DNA of 8,662 nt from Oscillospiraceae bacterium (lineage in GTDB: Bacteria > Bacillota > Clostridia > Oscillospirales > Oscillospiraceae). Under the pieces are notes generated by a model, which searched no databases, was not told the DNA's origin, and saw only the letters and a program-made list of their open reading frames with translations. Location: assembly GCA_031264545.1 (NCBI GenBank), contig JAISDV010000011.1:1-8662 (forward strand). Direction: 5' to 3'. Below, piece after piece: positions 1 through 6,452 of the stretch; position 1 is the stretch's first letter; every line of letters starts with the position of its first letter. The position numbers were made by a program, and so were the translations under genes.

Positions 1-1133
1 TTTTCGTCCAGCGCCAGAAGCTCATTCAGCTGTGCGGTCAGTTCCCGGCCCCCCGCCACAATATCCGCGAGACTGCCGGCAAAGGATTTTTTGACCGCCT
101 CAATATTCTGTTCGGTCACGTTCTGCTTGCACAGGGGGCATCGTATGCCCGGCTTCAGGCCGGAGAGGACGGCGTTTTCCTGATCGTAACGCGCCCGCAG
201 CTGCGCGACGCTTGCCCGGGTTTCGGCGATATGCTGCGCGTAGGGCGATGCATTCGTCTCCGCCCGTCTTTTTTCAAGCGCCTGTTCGGCCGCGAGAATG
301 CCGGCGTCTATGGCGGAGGTATCCGCACCGGCGGGCAGGCCGTCCTTCGAGAGCGCGTCACGGCGCATATAGAGGTCGTTTAACTGCTCCTTCATGGCGG
401 ACAGATCTATGCCGTGGGCGCGTTTCAGCTCGAGCGCGCTTATTTTATCGCCGGCCGCCGCCAGCTCTCCGGTCTTTTGCTTCAGGGCTTCGGCATTTTC
501 CATCGCCCGCGACGCCAGCAGGTCGCGCTGGCCCTCGGTGTAGACGATGGCGCTCTCCAGATCCTTAACATCGCCGCGCAGCTTTTCGAGATATGCCCCC
601 GGCGAAAGTATCTTTTGCCCCTCCAGCAGCGCCCGGACGTCCCCGCTGAGTCCCGCCAGCACGGTTTCATGCGGGATGGCCGGCAGATATCTCTCCAAGA
701 GGTTCTTACCCCGGTCGCCCAGGATCTCTATGAAGTAAAGCGGATTCAGGATAGAGAGGAACACGTCTTTTTCGCCGAACATGGCGTTAAGCTCGGTCTG
801 CCGGATGGGGATACCGTCGTAAGTCATGCTGGTGGAATCTTTTTCACGGCAGCGAATCAGCTTATGCGTATTTCCGCCGCCCGTGTCGATGGTCAGCGCC
901 ACCGACATGCTTTTCCCGCCGATCCCGTAAAGCCGGTCGAGACTTTGCTCACCGCCGAAGAAGGGCACGCCTGTGATCGCGTAGGCGATAGCCTCGGCGA
1001 TACTGGTCTTACCCTGGCCGTTATGACCGGTGACGGCATTCATCCCGCCGAACCGGAAGGTCTTTGCTTCGGCGAAGCATTTGAAGCCTTCCATGGTCAA
1101 TTCAACAATGGAAAACGCTTGTATTTTATCCAT
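1..1133 (-). CDS. Rad50/SbcC-like zinc-hook ATPase, 3' end outside the window
   Basis: This is the N-terminal 377 codons of a DNA-repair type AAA ATPase with no stop before the window edge. Walker A is GHNGQGKT at residues 36-43, preceded by the typical SMC/Rad50 start (MEGFKCF...TFRFGGMNAVTG). Residues about 170-370 are charged, helical, coiled-coil-like sequence, interrupted by CPLC at residues 332-335 (bases 129-140), which fits a zinc-hook apex where two molecules would dimerise through zinc. The returning coil, signature motif and Walker B should lie beyond the left edge. Where SbcC/Rad50 proteins carry the Q-loop, this one reads LNPLYF (about 129-134) with no clear glutamine. The ATG at 1133 has GAGGAG seven bases upstream (1141-1146). 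It follows the Rad52-like gene by 24 bases, so it probably acts in DNA-end processing or recombination with it; a partner SbcD/Mre11-like nuclease may lie further downstream. The general class is fairly certain; the exact subfamily is not. Confidence 0.88.
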   Translation of the reverse strand, partial: MDKIQAFSIVELTMEGFKCFAEAKTFRFGGMNAVTGHNGQGKTSIAEAIAYAITGVPFFGGEQSLDRLYGIGGKSMSVALTIDTGGGNTHKLIRCREKDSTSMTYDGIPIRQTELNAMFGEKDVFLSILNPLYFIEILGDRGKNLLERYLPAIPHETVLAGLSGDVRALLEGQKILSPGAYLEKLRGDVKDLESAIVYTEGQRDLLASRAMENAEALKQKTGELAAAGDKISALELKRAHGIDLSAMKEQLNDLYMRRDALSKDGLPAGADTSAIDAGILAAEQALEKRRAETNASPYAQHIAETRASVAQLRARYDQENAVLSGLKPGIRCPLCKQNVTEQNIEAVKKSFAGSLADIVAGGRELTAQLNELLALDE

Positions 1134-1157
1134 GTCACAACTCCTCGTGTTTTCGGC

Positions 1158-1979
1158 TCAGGCTGCTTTTGAAGCCGCCGGATCGCAAAGGGTGAATGCG
1201 TCGAGGGTATTGAAAACAACGCCCTCTTTGGTCTTTTGCGAGATCACCGCGCCGCGTATCCGGGCTCCGGCTGCAATCGCCGGATCAGTCCCGCGCATGT
1301 AAGCCTGGACGACCTCCCCGTTCGCGTCCCGCAGCTTAAGGTTGGTGTTGCTGCCGCTGACGCCCGGCTGCGCTACGGCGCTTACGATACAGTAAACGCC
1401 TTCCTGTGTTTCCGGCGCCGTTATCGGCGCCTGCTCCTGACGCGGCGGTGCTTTCGCGGGCGCGCAGGTTTCGGGCAGGTCCGGCGCGGTCCCGAAAACC
1501 TTTTTTACGGTCTGCCGGTGCGCCTCATTCAATTTACCCTGCGCGCTCCGCTTGATCGCCGGGGTCTTACCGCGCAGCTCTGCATCGACATAGACGGAAT
1601 CCATTTCGTAGAGGTAACGTCCGACACCCCACTGAACGGCGGCGCGCTTCATGCTGTCGGACAGCCCGCCCTTGACAGGCTCTATATCCGAATCCTCGGC
1701 GCCGTCGTATTTTGTGATCCATTCCTTTTTATCTTCAAAGTAAATGGCTATCCCGCAGAGCTGGGCTTGTTTCTTTGCGTCGCCGTGCCAGGGGATGTAC
1801 GCGTTTTTCCAGCCCCCGATGCCCACCACGCCGTCAAGCCGCGCCTGGATCGCCCGGTTCGTGACGTAGGGCACTGCGATGCCGGAGGTCTTTTCGTCGT
1901 TCACCCATTGGAGCCGCCACTCGATATCTGAATCGTCAAACGGCGCGGACAGCCGGGTCTGGATGTCTTGTGTCATCAC
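1158..1979 (-). CDS. Rad52/Rad22-family single-strand annealing protein with probable OB-fold tail
   Basis: The N-terminal half (about residues 20-130) has the Rad52-family pattern: WRLQWVNDE near 21-29, an AxLDxVVGxxGW segment near 46-57, CGIAIYF near 75-81, and the family hallmark GLSDSMKRAAVQWGVGRYLY at 105-124. Such proteins anneal complementary single strands in phage- and plasmid-type recombination. A Pro/Ala linker (about 165-190) leads to a C-terminal domain (193-265) whose strand-rich pattern, with LKLRDANGE and GARIRGAVIS, looks like an OB-fold; that part is inferred from pattern only. The start is ambiguous: GTG at 1979 lies seven bases from TAGGAG (1987-1992), and ATG at 1976 lies ten bases from it. 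Either overlaps the stop of the upstream E2-like gene, so translation is probably coupled. It precedes a Rad50-like ATPase gene, giving a recombination module at the operon's end. Confidence 0.9.
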   Translation of the reverse strand: MMTQDIQTRLSAPFDDSDIEWRLQWVNDEKTSGIAVPYVTNRAIQARLDGVVGIGGWKNAYIPWHGDAKKQAQLCGIAIYFEDKKEWITKYDGAEDSDIEPVKGGLSDSMKRAAVQWGVGRYLYEMDSVYVDAELRGKTPAIKRSAQGKLNEAHRQTVKKVFGTAPDLPETCAPAKAPPRQEQAPITAPETQEGVYCIVSAVAQPGVSGSNTNLKLRDANGEVVQAYMRGTDPAIAAGARIRGAVISQKTKEGVVFNTLDAFTLCDPAASKAA

Positions 1980-2674
1980 TGTTTTTCTCCTAACTTATCG
2001 TCTATAAAGTCCTGAAGGACCGCGTTTTTCGGAATAAGGACGTTCTCATAGTAGTATGAGGGGTCTTTATCCTTCAGGTGCTCCAGAAGGTCGCGGTACG
2101 ACAGTCTGAGCTTGTTGTTTGACTGCAAAAACATATGGTCGTTATTCGGCAGTCTCAGGATATAATAGGGCAGGTACGTGAGCGTCCGCAGGCTTTTGTA
2201 CGCGGGCAGGCTGTTGGCCGCCCCGATACAGATACGGCTGTCGTCGAAGACGTTTGAAAAGGGATAAACGTACAGCGGCGTCCCGGGCGCCGGCTTTTCG
2301 TCCTTTATGACGGCAAGCCGGTGGTTTGACGTTCTTCCATCTACCCCCACCCGGATGCTGAACGCCATTGCGGGCAGCGGGAACCGTTCATAGACCGTAT
2401 TATGATAGGTGACGTCGATATACTGCGGGGGTATCCGGAGCGCGACGGTCTTAGACCGGTCGTTCACCGTGTACGAGAGGCAGTTATCCGGCAGAAAGCC
2501 CGTCCGGATGGTTTTCAGGTCTTTTATGCTTTTTGAGAAACAGTCCACCAGGCTGTCGTGTGAGATGTTCTTCACCGCAACGACGCCCCCGGTGTGTTCT
2601 TCCACCGTGATCCTGCCGTCAGCAGGCCGGATCCTGATCGTGATCTCATCGTAAAGCTTGTTCAAGATTTTCAC
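1976..2674 (-). CDS. E2-like protein, PRTRC system protein B / Prok-E2_D type
   Basis: This 232-residue protein resembles PRTRC protein B, which is placed with the prokaryotic E2 family D. The key segment is YPFSNVFDDSRICIG at residues 137-151. It parallels the E2 pattern in which an Asn precedes a short loop and the catalytic Cys, making Cys149 the candidate thioester cysteine and Asn141 the flap residue. Strand-rich sequence on both sides (for example TVALRIPPQYIDVTYHN around 76-92 and AMAFSIRVG around 102-110) fits an alpha/beta E2-like core. A role in taking a ubiquitin-like protein from the ThiF-like E1 of the same operon is inferred from family knowledge and context. The start is GTG at 2674, six bases after the upstream gene's stop, with purine-rich GAGGCGAG just before it. 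Its stop overlaps the start of the Rad52-like gene. In the PRTRC cassettes I know, protein B lies close to protein A and ThiF; here it is separated from them by six genes. Confidence 0.78.
   Translation of the reverse strand: MKILNKLYDEITIRIRPADGRITVEEHTGGVVAVKNISHDSLVDCFSKSIKDLKTIRTGFLPDNCLSYTVNDRSKTVALRIPPQYIDVTYHNTVYERFPLPAMAFSIRVGVDGRTSNHRLAVIKDEKPAPGTPLYVYPFSNVFDDSRICIGAANSLPAYKSLRTLTYLPYYILRLPNNDHMFLQSNNKLRLSYRDLLEHLKDKDPSYYYENVLIPKNAVLQDFIDDKLGEKQ
1987..1992 (-). promoter_or_regulatory. Ribosome binding site of the Rad52-like gene
   Basis: TAGGAG on the minus strand lies inside the end of the E2-like gene. It is seven bases from the GTG at 1979 and ten bases from the ATG at 1976. The spacing slightly favours GTG, while ATG is the stronger start codon, so both remain possible. 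Confidence 0.7.
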
Positions 2675-2680
2675 CTCGCC

Positions 2681-3292
2681 TCATTCCTGACTGCGCTTTC
2701 GGGTTTCGGGCGCCGCCGTTTCGCTTGTGCCTTCGGCGCCGGCAGGGCCGGCAGCCATACCATAGGGCCCGCGCATTAGTTCGTTCTTGAGCGTGACGGC
2801 CTCGCGCCGGTAATATTCCAGCACGTCATAAACAAGGAGGAGCAACTCATACTCATTGACAGCCCGCTCTGGGCAAATCTCGATCTGTATCTCCCTGATG
2901 TGCACGTCGTCATTGTAACCGGCCCCAAAATCACCGTCCGTGTGATCACAGCAGCTTGAATAAAACGCGTCCGCCTTTTGAACATAGGGATTTTCCTCCG
3001 GCGTGACGGAATGCTTATACTCGTACAGCCGGCACAGCCGGTAGTATTCGGGGATGGCCGGATCGCTGAAATGGTACATGATATGCCCGCCGCAGCAGAC
3101 GTCCTCACCCAGCTCCTCCTGTTCGTAGACCGGCGCCACACACGCGATGCCCCGGAGGAATATTTCGTAATAATCATCTTCAGTAATGCTTTCGATATCG
3201 CCGGCGGCCTTTTCATAGATGCCGATGTCGTGAAAGAACTTCAACATACGGAAAGCGTATACAAGTACATAATACACAGCGGCCATCCTCAT
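2681..3292 (-). CDS. Unknown acidic, Tyr- and Cys-rich protein
   Basis: I do not recognise this 203-residue protein. It starts with a hydrophobic, Tyr-rich helix-like segment (MRMAAVYYVLVYAFRMLKFF, 1-20). It is acidic and unusually rich in tyrosine through the middle. It holds seven cysteines, including two vicinal pairs (66-67 and 114-115) and singles at 51, 87 and 140. A helical segment (about 146-172, NEYELLLLVYDVLEYYRRE) precedes a low-complexity Gly/Ala/Glu-rich tail. The Cys and nearby His (70, 117) could bind metal, but no standard CxxC spacing is present, so this is only a possibility. The start ATG at 3292 forms an ATGA overlap with the upstream stop, and no strong binding site precedes it, so translation is probably coupled. 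The gene lies directly upstream of the E2-like gene, which makes it a candidate partner or substrate. Confidence 0.8.
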   Translation of the reverse strand: MRMAAVYYVLVYAFRMLKFFHDIGIYEKAAGDIESITEDDYYEIFLRGIACVAPVYEQEELGEDVCCGGHIMYHFSDPAIPEYYRLCRLYEYKHSVTPEENPYVQKADAFYSSCCDHTDGDFGAGYNDDVHIREIQIEICPERAVNEYELLLLVYDVLEYYRREAVTLKNELMRGPYGMAAGPAGAEGTSETAAPETRKRSQE

Positions 3293-3612
3293 ATGAATAC
3301 GCTTTTGTCCGCCGCGGACGGGACAAATTCCCTGAACAGCTCGCTGAGTGTAAACAGCGCGTGAGAGGGGTTGTCCTCCAGAATACTTTCCAGATCGTCA
3401 ATGTCGCCGTCGCCGATTTCGTCAAAATCCACTTCCGAGATAACGATCTTATTCCGGCGCAAAATCTGCATGCAGACCCTATACATGGCGGGCGTGAGCG
3501 CACTTGGCAGGATGCCGCCGGTGTAACGGACCTTCCAGTCGGGATCGCCGGGCCTTTTACGCAGAACGCGCGCGAGCTTTTTTGTGTCAAAGCTTTGCTG
3601 GATGAATCCCAT
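3289..3612 (-). CDS. Unknown small protein, 107 residues
   Basis: I do not recognise this protein. It has a basic N-terminal half (KKLARVLRKRPGDPDWKVRY, 11-30) and a strongly acidic stretch (SEVDFDEIGDGDIDDLESILED, about 59-80), and it ends in a short helix followed by SVFI. The pattern suggests a small helical, charged adaptor-type protein, but no domain can be assigned. The ATG at 3612 is supported by AAGGAG nine bases upstream (3622-3627). The gene follows the methyltransferase after the largest gap in the window (80 bases), which carries a strong hairpin. Its end overlaps the next gene by four bases (ATGA), so the two are probably translated together. There is no sign of truncation. Confidence 0.78.
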   Translation of the reverse strand: MGFIQQSFDTKKLARVLRKRPGDPDWKVRYTGGILPSALTPAMYRVCMQILRRNKIVISEVDFDEIGDGDIDDLESILEDNPSHALFTLSELFREFVPSAADKSVFI

Positions 3613-3632
3613 TCGTTTGAACTCCTTCTTCC

Positions 3633-3681
3633 GTCCGGCGCGCCGGGGACAGGCTGATCCGTCCCCGGCCCGGACTTTTTT
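3633..3681 (+). terminator. Intrinsic-terminator-like hairpin facing against the operon
   Basis: Read on the plus strand, GTCCGG (3633-3638) and GCCGGGGAC (3642-3650) pair with GTCCCCGGC (3661-3669) and CCGGAC (3670-3675). This gives a 15-pair GC-rich stem with a 3-base bulge (3639-3641) and a 10-base loop, followed at once by six T (3676-3681) and a T-rich tail. That is a good Rho-independent terminator for plus-strand transcription. On the minus strand, the direction of all the genes, the same hairpin is followed by purine-rich sequence with no T tract. There it is more likely an mRNA structure between the methyltransferase stop and the ribosome binding site of the 107-residue gene. It could block antisense transcription, or stabilise or process the operon mRNA; sequence alone cannot decide. 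Confidence 0.6.
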
Positions 3682-3692
3682 ACTGTTTCTTC

Positions 3693-5099
3693 TTATGCCA
3701 GCGCCTTGAAGCCCTCCGGCGTCAGCAGGTTGAAAATCATCCTGTTGATCACCTTTTCCTTTATTTCGGCGCTCATCAGCTCGCCTTTACGGCTACGGTT
3801 CTCAGTAGCTTCGGTGATAACTTCCTTGACGATGCGCCCCTTGATGATATGGGGGTAATCACAGTCGATCAGGCCGTTTATGAGTCCGGAGCCTCCGACA
3901 AGGCCGAGCTGCGCGAAGGTGAAGGGAAGCGGCGGCCGCCGCATAGTCTGCGCCAGCGATTTTGCCGTGAGCAGGCTTTCGAGGCTTTTCGATTGCTTGA
4001 GCTGCCTCGCGAGTTCCTGCTTGTTAAATACCGCGCCCTTGAAAAGCGCCACGGGTTTCGGCTGTGCGGGCAGCGCGTAGCGGCCCTCTGCGATTTCCGA
4101 GATACAGGGGATGCCGTCTTTTCGGTAAGCCAGCTCCGCCATCGCGTCCGCCTGTTCCGAGCCGTCGATCCGCCTGATTTTCGTCCCCATCACCACGATC
4201 TGGTTGAACCGCTTGAATACAGCGTCAGTAAAGCGGTGTACGGAGACATTCTCGAAATTATCGCAGAGGATCCGGCAGATGTCCGGCGTCAGCCGGTAAT
4301 ACGGGATGATATAGATCATAAGCCCGCCGGCCGTCAGATACGGGATGGCATCGATCAAAAACCGTTTTTCGTCCCTTGCCCTGTTCCCGCCCTCTGTCAG
4401 TACGGACAGATAGGGGGGATTGAGCAAAACAGCGTGAAAGGCGTCGTGGTTGATCCGGCTGTGAAAGAAGCTGCCGAAGCCTACGCGATGGAGCGTTTCC
4501 TGGGCCTTATTCGCGCGCCCCTCGTCCAGCTCCACGCCGTAGGTAAAGCAATTGTTGCCCACGGCCAGCTTTTTCAGCGCCGCGCCTTCCCCGCAGCAGG
4601 GGTCGAGCAGGTTAGTAACGGCGTCCTTCGGAAAGGCTATGCCTCTGAGGATCAGTTCAATATTGTGAAGATCGGTCGGGTAGAAGCCCATGCGCACCGC
4701 GTTCATGCAGCGGGCTATGACGGACGCGTTCACCGTCTCCTTTACCGGCAGTTTTTCCGCAAAGGCCCGCAGGACCGCGGCAAGCGCGCTGTAATCCGGC
4801 GTCATGAGATTAAACCCCGCGAGCTGGGCAGCAAGCGCTCCCGCATAGGCGGCAAGGTCGTTTTCACCGATTTCCATCAGGGAAAGCCTTGTTTCGCCGA
4901 GGTCGCCGACCAACATTTCATAGGCCTTTTGCAGCATGAAATAATGATCCCGCGCTTTTACCATGTCGGCGCCGAGGTACTTGTCGACGCTCCTCCGGTC
5001 GGACGTCATCATGCCGGTGAGGGACAGGATATCTTCGCGCTTCTGCGTGATGGCGTCCAGAACGAAATAGCTCTGATTTTCAGGCAGTTTTTCTTCCAT
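3693..5099 (-). CDS. SAM-dependent DNA methyltransferase, DUF6094 type
   Basis: This 468-residue protein has the class I methyltransferase signature. Motif I is DPCCGEG at 166-172, binding S-adenosylmethionine. It is followed by YGVELDEGRA (187-196), whose acidic residues usually contact the ribose. The catalytic motif NPPY is at 227-230, as in N6-adenine or N4-cytosine methyltransferases. The preceding FYPTDLHNIELILRG (139-153) and the C-terminal region with RRPPLPFTFAQLGLVGGSG (about 387-405) resemble the DUF6094 family common in Firmicutes mobile elements. Residues 1-125 are an extra helical region of unknown role. No restriction endonuclease gene is present, so it looks like a solitary methyltransferase that could mark the element's DNA. 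The ATG at 5099 is backed by AAGGAGG six bases upstream (5106-5112), inside the end of the preceding gene, which it overlaps by 20 bases. Confidence 0.88.
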   Translation of the reverse strand: MEEKLPENQSYFVLDAITQKREDILSLTGMMTSDRRSVDKYLGADMVKARDHYFMLQKAYEMLVGDLGETRLSLMEIGENDLAAYAGALAAQLAGFNLMTPDYSALAAVLRAFAEKLPVKETVNASVIARCMNAVRMGFYPTDLHNIELILRGIAFPKDAVTNLLDPCCGEGAALKKLAVGNNCFTYGVELDEGRANKAQETLHRVGFGSFFHSRINHDAFHAVLLNPPYLSVLTEGGNRARDEKRFLIDAIPYLTAGGLMIYIIPYYRLTPDICRILCDNFENVSVHRFTDAVFKRFNQIVVMGTKIRRIDGSEQADAMAELAYRKDGIPCISEIAEGRYALPAQPKPVALFKGAVFNKQELARQLKQSKSLESLLTAKSLAQTMRRPPLPFTFAQLGLVGGSGLINGLIDCDYPHIIKGRIVKEVITEATENRSRKGELMSAEIKEKVINRMIFNLLTPEGFKALA

Positions 5100-5529
5100 C
5101 CCCGGCCTCCTTCATGGCCAGGAGCCCGGCGAGCAAGCCGTTATAGCCGGCCCGGCCCATCTCCGAAAGCGGGATAAACCGGTTTTCGCCGCCGCGGTAG
5201 TCTTTCATGTGCCGGATGCCGCGGTACATCATGCAGGTCTTATATGGCAAGTCCTGTTCTAAAACGACATACAGGCCGTTTGACGGACCCCACATGCCCA
5301 TGAGGGTCACGTCGCCGGAAACGGCGATGCCCGCTTTATTGACCGAGACCGTCTGTTCGCTGAAGCCCAGGTCCCTGCCCAGAGCCGACAGGAACGCCCG
5401 GCCTGTTGACAGGAATTGTTTTTTCGCGCCGTTGGGACCGCTTTCTCTTTCTCCAAAGATGTATCCCAGGTTTTGGCTCAACAGCTCGTGAAGCCGTTTC
5501 ATGTTCTTGATTTGTGACGCGCCTGACAT
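5080..5529 (-). CDS. Unknown 149-residue protein upstream of the methyltransferase
   Basis: I cannot name a family for this protein. A helical N-terminus (about 1-50) leads to a compact strand-rich core with AGIAVSGDVTLMG (about 66-78) and GLYVVLEQDL (about 84-93), then MMYRGIRHMKDYRGGENRFIPL (about 99-120) and a short helix. Similar-looking small proteins with an IAVSGxVxL segment and a YRxxxxxKDYxGGxN segment are, in my recollection, seen in phages and mobile elements without a known function; this needs a database check. The ATG at 5529 has AAGGAGG seven bases upstream (5537-5543), and that site overlaps the stop of the preceding repeat-protein gene. The 3' end contains the binding site and start of the methyltransferase, so the two are likely coexpressed. 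Confidence 0.8.
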   Translation of the reverse strand: MSGASQIKNMKRLHELLSQNLGYIFGERESGPNGAKKQFLSTGRAFLSALGRDLGFSEQTVSVNKAGIAVSGDVTLMGMWGPSNGLYVVLEQDLPYKTCMMYRGIRHMKDYRGGENRFIPLSEMGRAGYNGLLAGLLAMKEAGDGRKTA

Positions 5530-5541
5530 AGATTTTCCTCC

Positions 5542-6252
5542 TTAAGCGGCTGTTTTTTCATCCGCGGCAAACCTGTGCGCCGGAGCGGCGGCCTTGCCTG
5601 CCGGTTCCGGCCGGGGTACAAGCTGCCAGATATACCCTGAGCCGTTTGCCAGCGCGTACATGGCTTTGAGCCGTAAAAATTCAGGGTCGTTTATCAGCCG
5701 CAGCGTCTCAGCGGCGTCGGGAGATACCGCTTCGGCTGTTTGTCCCGTGACGGGCGCGCTTTCCGCAGCGTCCGCGTCTTTGCCGGTTTCCGTGCCAGCC
5801 TTTTCGGGATTACGGAAGGTCAGGGCGGTCCACGCGGCACGGACATAGGACGCGAAAAGGGTTCCCAGCAGGCCGCGGCGCTTTGCCGCCAGCTTGACGA
5901 CCTCGCCGGCGTCCAGATCGTCTATCTCCGCGTCGGCAAACGTCGCCTTAGCGGATTTCACATACCCGGCCCGGATATATGACGATACCGCCATGCTTTG
6001 GACCGCGCGGATCTCCACGGCTGTCACACGGCCGGCCATCAGCTTGTCGGTGATGATCGTTCCCGCGTCGATCACATCGGCCGTTACCGTCCTTGCGGAA
6101 ATGTAATTTGCGTTGATGAAGCCCTCCCCGCAAACATACTTTGCTTTAATCGCGTTGTCTACGATAAGGCTGCCGGCAACGATGAGACGTTCGCAGCTCA
6201 CGTTTTCAAACCGCAATTCCTGCCCCTTTGGGATATACAGGGTTTTTTTCAT
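5542..6252 (-). CDS. Predicted beta-helix protein with five-residue repeats
   Basis: The start chosen is the ATG at 6252 (236 residues). It has AAGGAG seven bases upstream (6260-6265) and lies two bases after the stop of the zinc-ribbon gene; a longer in-frame start at 6309 would run into that gene. Residues 47-91 fall into nine consecutive pentads, most with Ala at position 2 and Ile/Val/Leu at position 5 (NANYI, SARTV, TADVI, DAGTI, ITDKL, MAGRV, TAVEI, then weaker). Flanking sequence from about 20 to 120 has the same Val/Ile alternation. This predicts a right-handed beta-helix of bactofilin-like or pentapeptide-repeat-like type, although the classical A(D/N)Lxx consensus is not kept. An Arg/aromatic helix (about 125-146) could touch membrane or another protein. 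The tail is Ala/Glu-rich, with one more helical block (RLINDPEFLRLKAMYALANG, 185-204). The function is unknown; a scaffold or polymer role would be inference. Confidence 0.85.
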   Translation of the reverse strand: MKKTLYIPKGQELRFENVSCERLIVAGSLIVDNAIKAKYVCGEGFINANYISARTVTADVIDAGTIITDKLMAGRVTAVEIRAVQSMAVSSYIRAGYVKSAKATFADAEIDDLDAGEVVKLAAKRRGLLGTLFASYVRAAWTALTFRNPEKAGTETGKDADAAESAPVTGQTAEAVSPDAAETLRLINDPEFLRLKAMYALANGSGYIWQLVPRPEPAGKAAAPAHRFAADEKTAA

Positions 6253-6254
6253 AT

Positions 6255-6452
6255 TCAAGCTCCTTTTTCGATCGTTTTCTCTCTGACATGCAGGCCGCAG
6301 CCTGAACAATGCGCTATGATCAGGTCAAACCGGCTTTTCCTGACGCCGATGCAGTAGCCGCCGCAGGAGGGGCAGGTAAAACTAAAATTGCCGTCCCTGC
6401 CGCCGGAGGCGCTGACCGCGCTCCGAAGGAAAACCGCTTCGCTTTCCGTCAT
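6255..6452 (-). CDS. Small zinc-ribbon protein, 65 residues
   Basis: This short protein has two CxxC knuckles, CPSCGG (Cys27, Cys30) and CSGCGL (Cys49, Cys52), 18 residues apart and separated by a strand-rich segment. That is the layout of a zinc ribbon binding one zinc ion. There is no other domain, so it probably acts by binding a protein or nucleic acid. Its ATG at 6452 overlaps the stop of the ThiF-like gene by four bases (ATGA), and no strong ribosome binding site precedes it. Its translation is therefore probably coupled to the E1-like gene. Because that E1-like protein lacks the CxxC pairs found in classical ThiF/MoeB proteins, this gene could supply a zinc module in trans; that is inference. 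Confidence 0.85.
   Translation of the reverse strand: MTESEAVFLRSAVSASGGRDGNFSFTCPSCGGYCIGVRKSRFDLIIAHCSGCGLHVREKTIEKGA
6260..6265 (-). promoter_or_regulatory. Ribosome binding site fixing the start of the repeat-protein gene
   Basis: AAGGAG on the minus strand lies seven bases upstream of the ATG at 6252 and inside the last codons of the zinc-ribbon gene. It supports the 236-residue start over the longer in-frame start at 6309, which has no comparable site. Confidence 0.8.

Noticed and set aside
482..670. Minus-strand open frame of 62 codons inside the ATPase gene
   Set aside because: It is in a different frame from the continuous ATPase reading frame and has no domain or independent start signal.
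414..1172. Plus-strand open frame (252 codons) opposite the Rad50-like gene
   Set aside because: The minus strand encodes a Walker A ATPase continuously from 1133 to the edge; the plus-strand frame is its shadow.
1236..1931. Plus-strand open frame (231 codons) opposite the Rad52-like gene
   Set aside because: The minus strand encodes an unmistakable Rad52-family protein; the plus-strand product has no domain and no good ribosome binding site.
2776..3590. Minus-strand open frames at 2776-3216 and 3213-3590
   Set aside because: They are out of frame with the two better-supported genes at 2681-3292 and 3289-3612, which have an ATGA junction and a good ribosome binding site. The alternatives are Arg/Ser/Thr-rich shadows.
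3633..3675. Inverted repeat as an attachment site or transposon end
   Set aside because: There is only one copy, no direct repeat or recombinase gene is nearby, and the following T tract gives a simpler terminator explanation.
3849..5177. Long open frame on the plus strand (442 codons) opposite the methyltransferase gene
   Set aside because: It is antisense to a gene with clear methyltransferase motifs. Its product is Arg/His/Gly-rich without recognisable domains, as expected for the shadow of a GC-rich gene.
5542..6309. Longer 255-residue version of the repeat protein starting at 6309
   Set aside because: The added 19 residues overlap the zinc-ribbon gene, while the ATG at 6252 has an ideal AAGGAG seven bases upstream.
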